From Polynucleobacter paneuropaeus (GTDB lineage Bacteria > Pseudomonadota > Gammaproteobacteria > Burkholderiales > Burkholderiaceae), in NCBI RefSeq assembly GCF_003261235.1, contig NZ_CP030085.1:1395241-1459240 (forward strand): a stretch of 64,000 nt of DNA. The letters run 5' to 3'. Within the stretch, counting starts at the first letter, position 1, and the number at the start of each line of letters is the position of its first letter. The translations under genes and the position numbers were made by a program. Below the pieces are notes generated by a model. It was not told the DNA's origin. It did no database searches and saw only the letters and a program-made list of their open reading frames with translations. This document shows, one piece after another, positions 59,806 to 64,000 of the stretch.

Positions 59806-60696
59806 TTACTTGCCTCGATTGACCATCAAAAGCGCTAACTCTTTTAATGCCAACGCTTTACTGCCAAAACTAGCTAGGCTCGCGATTGCCTCGACCTGAA
59901 GCTCTTGAGCCTGTTTACGTGCGTAGTCTAAACCCATCAAGCTCACATAGGTTGGTTTGTCTTGGGCAGCGTCTTTGCCAGCCGTTTTCCCGAGGGTCTG
60001 GCTATCACTAGTCACATCCAAGACATCATCGATGATCTGAAAGGCTAAGCCCAGCTTTTGAGAGTAATTTTGTAAATGCATCATTTGTGCCTGACTGAGA
60101 TGGGATGCAATTCCGCCCATTTGGACTGCACACGATAACAATGCACCGGTTTTCATGGCGTGCATTTGCTGCAAACCCGACAAGTCTAATTTCTTACCAA
60201 CATTCTCTAAATCAATCGCCTGACCACCAGCCATTCCTCTTGAACCAGATGCTGCAGCAAGTACGCTAATCATTGAGAGACGCACTTCAGCAGAACAATC
60301 AGCAAGCGCTAGGATTTCAAAAGCACGGGTTTGAAGAGCGTCGCCAACTAAGAGTGCAGTTGCTTCATCAAATGCTTTATGCACAGTGGGTCGACCACGT
60401 CGCAAATCATCATCATCCATGCAAGGCAAATCATCATGCACCAATGAATATGCATGAATACATTCAATTGCGGTGGCAGCTGCATCTAATGTTGCAGGAC
60501 TCGCATCACCCAATTCACCAGCGGCATAAACCAAAAGTGGACGAATACGTTTACCTCCACCTTGGGCGGCATAACGCATTGCTTGATGTAAACGTGTAGG
60601 AATAGTCGCCTCTGCATCAAGCAAAGCATCTAATGCTTGCTCACTGCGCTGTGTATGACTGGCTAGCCATTCTGGAAATGAAATAAATTCGCTCAT
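59806..60696 (-). CDS. ispA: Farnesyl/geranyl diphosphate synthase
   Basis: Trans-prenyltransferase of 296 residues that extends DMAPP with IPP. The first Asp-rich motif is in LVHDDLPCMDDDDLRRG and the second in FQIIDDVLDVTSD; GGKRIRPLLVYAAGEL is the IPP-binding segment. Length and spacing match bacterial IspA. It lies 22 bp downstream of xseB and upstream of dxs. Confidence 0.95.
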   Translation of the reverse strand: MSEFISFPEWLASHTQRSEQALDALLDAEATIPTRLHQAMRYAAQGGGKRIRPLLVYAAGELGDASPATLDAAATAIECIHAYSLVHDDLPCMDDDDLRRGRPTVHKAFDEATALLVGDALQTRAFEILALADCSAEVRLSMISVLAAASGSRGMAGGQAIDLENVGKKLDLSGLQQMHAMKTGALLSCAVQMGGIASHLSQAQMMHLQNYSQKLGLAFQIIDDVLDVTSDSQTLGKTAGKDAAQDKPTYVSLMGLDYARKQAQELQVEAIASLASFGSKALALKELALLMVNRGK

Positions 60697-60718
60697 GGTG
60701 AACTACTTAGAGTGCAAG

Positions 60719-60952
60719 CTAAGCCTCGAAGACTCTCACTTGTTGTTCAACCTGGGCCAATACCGCTTGGCAATGTTTGAGCAAAGCAGCACCCCGTTGA
60801 TAAGCCAACAAGGTCTCTTCCAATGAAAACTTACCCGATTCCATGTCAGAAATCAGCTTCTCAAGCTCTTTAACGGCTTGCTCATATCGCAAATTTGGGT
60901 CAATTTGAACCTCTAGGCCAGTGCCTGAGCTCTCGGGTTTTTTAGATGCCAT
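60719..60952 (-). CDS. xseB: Exodeoxyribonuclease VII small subunit
   Basis: A 77-residue helical protein (RYEQAVKELEKLISDMESGK; LAYQRGAALLKHCQAVLAQV), typical XseB. It pairs with XseA (not in the window) to degrade single-stranded DNA. First gene of the isoprenoid unit, an arrangement widespread in proteobacteria. Confidence 0.93.
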   Translation of the reverse strand: MASKKPESSGTGLEVQIDPNLRYEQAVKELEKLISDMESGKFSLEETLLAYQRGAALLKHCQAVLAQVEQQVRVFEA

Positions 60953-61020
60953 ATGCTGACTTTCTCTGGATTTTCATACGAATAGCCCTATATATTAAAG
61001 CGATATGGGGTCTAGATGGG

Positions 61021-61026
61021 TATAAT
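61021..61026 (+). promoter_or_regulatory. -10 promoter box before the Rieske oxygenase gene
   Basis: A perfect TATAAT, about 88 bp before the ATG. No strong -35 was picked out. The leader between them contains a partial inverted repeat (TCGATACGTCGA). Confidence 0.45.
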
Positions 61027-61113
61027 CATTCCCTTCCTTTCCAATATCGATACGTCGATGGTTGGATTGGTTATTCCGCTTAGCTTCGGCTGACGTTTTC
61101 GGGGGTGGGGAGA

Positions 61114-62220
61114 ATGACTAATCTGGCTACCGTGCAGAAGCTTGCACCGTCCAATCTACAACTGCCGGTTTCGGCATATTTTGACGTTGATTTATACCAA
61201 CGCGAAATTGAACTGCTGTTTAAGCAGGGGCCGAGTTATGTCGGTCACGAACTCATGGTTCCTGAAAAAGGATCCTATCGCACACTTGCCGCTGAGAACG
61301 AAGGTCGTCTTTTGGTGCGCAATGAATCTGGTGTCGAATTACTTTCTAACGTATGCCGTCATCGTCAAGCACTTATGCTCAATGGCAGCGGACAAGTCGA
61401 GAACATTGTTTGCCCATTACATCGTTGGACCTATGACTTAAATGGTCAGCTCTTGGGCGCTCCTCACTTTGAAGATAAGCCCTGCCTTAATCTAGGTAAG
61501 TCTCCATTACAAAACTGGCAGGGACTTCTGTTTGAAGGTCCTCGTGATGTTTGTAAAGATCTCGCCACTCTTGGTGTTGCTGATGATCTTAAATTTGATG
61601 GTTACGTTTTAGATCATGTTGAAGTGCATGACTGCAATTACAACTGGAAGACATTTATCGAAGTCTATCTAGAGGACTACCATGTCGAGCCATTCCACCC
61701 AGGTTTAGGCAAGTTTGTTTCTTGCGAAGACTTGCATTGGGAATTTGGTGACTGGCATAGCGTACAAACTGTGGGCATTCATAAGAACCTAGAAAAACCC
61801 GGTTCAAGCACTTACCAACATTGGCATGATGCGGTCTTACGTCAATTTAATGGCAAAACCCCTCGACATGGCGCCATTTGGCTAACCTACTACCCCAATG
61901 TCATGGTTGAGTGGTATCCAGGCGTGCTCTGCGTTTCCACTCTCCATCCTATGGGTCCTCATAAAACGCGCAATATTGTGGAGTTTTATTACCCCGAAGA
62001 AATTGCTTTGTTCGAACGTGAGTTTGTTGAAGCTGAGCGCGCTGCTTATATGGAAACCTGCATAGAAGATGATGAAATTGCTGAGCGCATGGATGCAGGT
62101 CGCGCAGCCCTGTTAGCTCGGGGTATCAATCAGGTCGGCCCTTACCAGAGCCCAATGGAAGATGGTATGCAGCACTTCCATGAGTGGTATCGACGGGTCA
62201 TGCAGTTTTCTGACATCTAA
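61114..62220 (+). CDS. Rieske non-heme iron oxygenase, alpha-subunit type
   Basis: A 368-residue ring-hydroxylating-type oxygenase. The Rieske [2Fe-2S] ligands are CRHRQALML and CPLHRWTYD (Cys-x-His ... Cys-x2-His); the mononuclear iron site is in EDYHVEPFHPGL. Substrate unknown; the family includes choline monooxygenase-like and aromatic-ring enzymes. ATG at 61114 is preferred over the upstream GTG (61105), which lies within the G-rich ribosome site. A rhodanese gene follows 42 bp later. Confidence 0.88.
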   Translation: MTNLATVQKLAPSNLQLPVSAYFDVDLYQREIELLFKQGPSYVGHELMVPEKGSYRTLAAENEGRLLVRNESGVELLSNVCRHRQALMLNGSGQVENIVCPLHRWTYDLNGQLLGAPHFEDKPCLNLGKSPLQNWQGLLFEGPRDVCKDLATLGVADDLKFDGYVLDHVEVHDCNYNWKTFIEVYLEDYHVEPFHPGLGKFVSCEDLHWEFGDWHSVQTVGIHKNLEKPGSSTYQHWHDAVLRQFNGKTPRHGAIWLTYYPNVMVEWYPGVLCVSTLHPMGPHKTRNIVEFYYPEEIALFEREFVEAERAAYMETCIEDDEIAERMDAGRAALLARGINQVGPYQSPMEDGMQHFHEWYRRVMQFSDI

Positions 62221-62262
62221 CAATGCTTTAATTGGAAATCTCTCTTAAAGACAGGCTTACCA

Positions 62263-63093
62263 ATGAATCCACTCATCACCGCTAATCAGCTAGAAGAAAT
62301 TATCAATAGTGGCGAAGATGTTTTGATCTGTGACTGCCGCTTTGATTTAGCTAAGCCAGAAGCAGGCAAAGCAGCTTATTTAGAAAACCACATTCCTGGG
62401 GCCATCTATGTCGATCTCGACCATGATTTATCTGGCCAGAAAAGCGGCAAAAATGGTCGACACCCTCTGCCCTTGCCAGAAGATTGGGCTAAAACTAAAA
62501 CACGCTTAGGGATGGATAACAATACCTTGGTTGTTGCCTATGACAATCAGGGCTCCATCTTTGCGAGTCGCCTGTGGTGGATGCTAAAAGCAACAGGCCA
62601 TGCCAATGTCAGGGTGCTTGATGGCGGACTCGATGCCTGGAGCGGTCCGATTGGTAAAACCCCACGTCAACCAATTGCCTGCTCTCGTCTACTCGATCCG
62701 ATGCCATATGTTGGACTCGTATTGCTTGAAGAAGTGCTTGAAAATCTTCAAACCCATCAAAACAAAATAGTGGATGCAAGAGCAAACGATCGCTTTCATG
62801 GTGAGAATGAAACGCTTGATCCCATCGGCGGCCATATTCCTGGGGCCCTCAATCATTGCTATAAAGAAAATCTTTCCGGAAAACTTTTTAAAACTCGTGA
62901 ACAGCTCTATCAAGAGTTTGTGAATTTACTTGGTACTACCAAAACCGCAGAAGTGATTCATCAATGTGGATCTGGTGTAACTGCCTGCCACAATCTACTA
63001 GCGATGGAGGTTGCTGGTTTAAAGGGTGCTCGCTTATATGCAGGCAGCTGGAGCGAATGGTGTGCCGATCCAAGCCGCCCTGTAGAGCGTTAA
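62263..63093 (+). CDS. sseA: Thiosulfate/3-mercaptopyruvate sulfurtransferase (rhodanese)
   Basis: A 276-residue tandem rhodanese. The inactive N-terminal domain contains NHIPGAIYVDLDHDLSG and RVLDGGLDAWSG; the C-terminal domain has the active-site Cys in HQCGSGVTACHNLLAME and ends with YAGSWSEWCADPSRPV. The CGSGVTA loop is of the mercaptopyruvate type. Soluble. It probably shares a transcript with the Rieske oxygenase gene and is convergent with the ZIP gene. Confidence 0.9.
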   Translation: MNPLITANQLEEIINSGEDVLICDCRFDLAKPEAGKAAYLENHIPGAIYVDLDHDLSGQKSGKNGRHPLPLPEDWAKTKTRLGMDNNTLVVAYDNQGSIFASRLWWMLKATGHANVRVLDGGLDAWSGPIGKTPRQPIACSRLLDPMPYVGLVLLEEVLENLQTHQNKIVDARANDRFHGENETLDPIGGHIPGALNHCYKENLSGKLFKTREQLYQEFVNLLGTTKTAEVIHQCGSGVTACHNLLAMEVAGLKGARLYAGSWSEWCADPSRPVER

Positions 63094-63099
63094 TCGTAA

Positions 63100-63873
63100 C
63101 TAAGACGCTTGCGACAAGAGCAGGACAAAACCAACCCCGCAAGCAATCAATACAGTTTGGCGTAATGACTCAGCCCAATGTGGGCGACGGTGCATTTGCG
63201 GAATGAGGTCACTTACCGCAATATAAATAAAGCTACTTGATGCAATCACCAATAAGTAAGGCATCATTGCATGCGCTTTTTCTAAAAAGAAATACGCCAA
63301 CACACCGCCAAGTACAGCTGATAATCCGCAGAGCAAGTTATAGAGTAAGGCGCGCCCTTTAGAAAATCCTGCATTGAGTAGCACCATAAAATCGCCAATC
63401 TCTTGAGGGATTTCGTGAGCAATGATGGCAATTGCAGTAAAGATGCCTACCTCATAGTTAGCCATAAAGGCGGCAGCTATTAACACGCCATCTACAAAAT
63501 TATGTAAGCCATCGCCAACTAAAATCATCCAACCGCTTCGACCAGCTACTTCTGCATCGTGACCATGATGATGTTCATGTCCATCACCTTCATGATGGTG
63601 ACTGTGGCGTAGCAGAGCAATTTTTTCTAATAAGAAAAATCCCAACAACCCGGCTAACAAAGTACCAAATAAAATTTGTGGTTTGGTATCCGGAAAGCTA
63701 AAGGCCTCTGGAAGAGAGTGGAGTAAGGCGGTTGCTAACAAAATACCAACCGAGACGCTGACCATGTTGTCGACCATCTTCGAGAGCAGTCCCAAAGAAA
63801 AACTCGCGGCAATCAAGACACTCACCACTCCAGCAAGAATGGTGACTAGCAGAATGTTTTGAAGTATTGACAC
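63100..63873 (-). CDS. ZIP-family divalent metal transporter
   Basis: A 257-residue transporter with about eight membrane helices. The His-rich cytoplasmic loop is HSHHHEGDGHEHHHGHD (residues about 90-107); metal-site helices have DGLHNFVDGVLIAAAF and AHEIPQEIGDFMVLLNAG, the ZIP signature. It likely imports zinc or iron. It starts 3 bp after the dienelactone hydrolase stop, suggesting co-transcription. Confidence 0.9.
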   Translation of the reverse strand: MSILQNILLVTILAGVVSVLIAASFSLGLLSKMVDNMVSVSVGILLATALLHSLPEAFSFPDTKPQILFGTLLAGLLGFFLLEKIALLRHSHHHEGDGHEHHHGHDAEVAGRSGWMILVGDGLHNFVDGVLIAAAFMANYEVGIFTAIAIIAHEIPQEIGDFMVLLNAGFSKGRALLYNLLCGLSAVLGGVLAYFFLEKAHAMMPYLLVIASSSFIYIAVSDLIPQMHRRPHWAESLRQTVLIACGVGFVLLLSQAS

Positions 63874-63876
63874 TAC

Positions 63877-64000
63877 CTAAATGACTCCGTTTTTCTTGAA
63901 CCAAGCTAGACATTTAGCCCAACCATCTTTAGCAGGGCCTTCACGATACGATTCGCGGTAGTCTGCGTGAAATGCATGGGGTGTATCAGGATAAACCACG
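63877..64000 (-). CDS. Dienelactone hydrolase family protein (3' end only)
   Basis: The last 41 codons of a gene entering from the right edge of the window. The sequence VVYPDTPHAFHADYRESYRE followed by DGWAKCLAWFKKNGVI matches the C-terminus of dienelactone hydrolases, with the catalytic His in PHAFHAD. These alpha/beta hydrolases cleave dienelactone in aromatic degradation; many homologues have broader esterase roles. Confidence 0.85.
   Translation of the reverse strand, partial: VVYPDTPHAFHADYRESYREGPAKDGWAKCLAWFKKNGVI

Overview
The window looks like a chromosome segment of a betaproteobacterium, most likely Polynucleobacter or a close relative in the Burkholderiales. This is inferred from the housekeeping block (rpsU, yqeY, dnaG, rpoD; xseB-ispA-dxs-folE2; tsaD), from protein similarity by eye, and from an Azoarcus-type group I intron in tRNA-Ile(CAU). 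No database search was possible.

Layout. (1) 1-313: end of an IS3-family insertion sequence. (2) 326-22313: a surface-adhesin locus, all on the minus strand. It holds a 5,647-residue two-partner-secretion exoprotein, its TpsB outer-membrane transporter, a FixJ-type response regulator, a membrane histidine kinase and a small beta-barrel protein. Four copies of a 16-bp dyad (consensus CCCTNCGAWMGNAGGG) lie upstream of the exoprotein, transporter, regulator and barrel genes, so the locus looks like a self-contained regulon. (3) 22.5-50.5 kb: tandem genomic islands inserted in tRNA-Ile(CAU). Two complete tRNA copies, each split by a ~217-nt group I intron, sit near the right ends of a ~0.57-kb mini-element and a 27.3-kb island. 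An orphan 5' half of the tRNA remains beside rpoD. The attachment core is the anticodon-loop sequence (TTATGAG on the plus strand). The large island carries two tyrosine recombinases, several unknown proteins, an ExoX-like exonuclease, galE, a complete-looking aryl-polyene-type pigment cluster of 15 genes, and a nuclease/HEPN-like pair. Short palindromes (core CGTTACTTWAAGTAACG) separate the cargo modules. (4) 50534-55877: rpsU-yqeY-dnaG-rpoD, the classic macromolecular-synthesis operon. (5) 55954-64000: tsaD, the isoprenoid operon xseB-ispA-dxs-folE2, a Rieske oxygenase, a rhodanese, a ZIP metal transporter and the end of a dienelactone hydrolase gene.

How the parts work together. The two-component system probably controls the adhesin and its transporter. 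The aryl-polyene genes encode starter activation, two acyl carrier proteins, ketosynthases, reductase, dehydratases, acyl- and glycosyltransferases and an export route (LolA-like and MMPL), consistent with a pigment lipid placed in the outer membrane. The island architecture suggests elements that enter the anticodon loop of an essential tRNA and bring their own intron-containing replacement copy. The intron removes the attachment core from that copy, so later elements should enter only at the orphan half next to rpoD.
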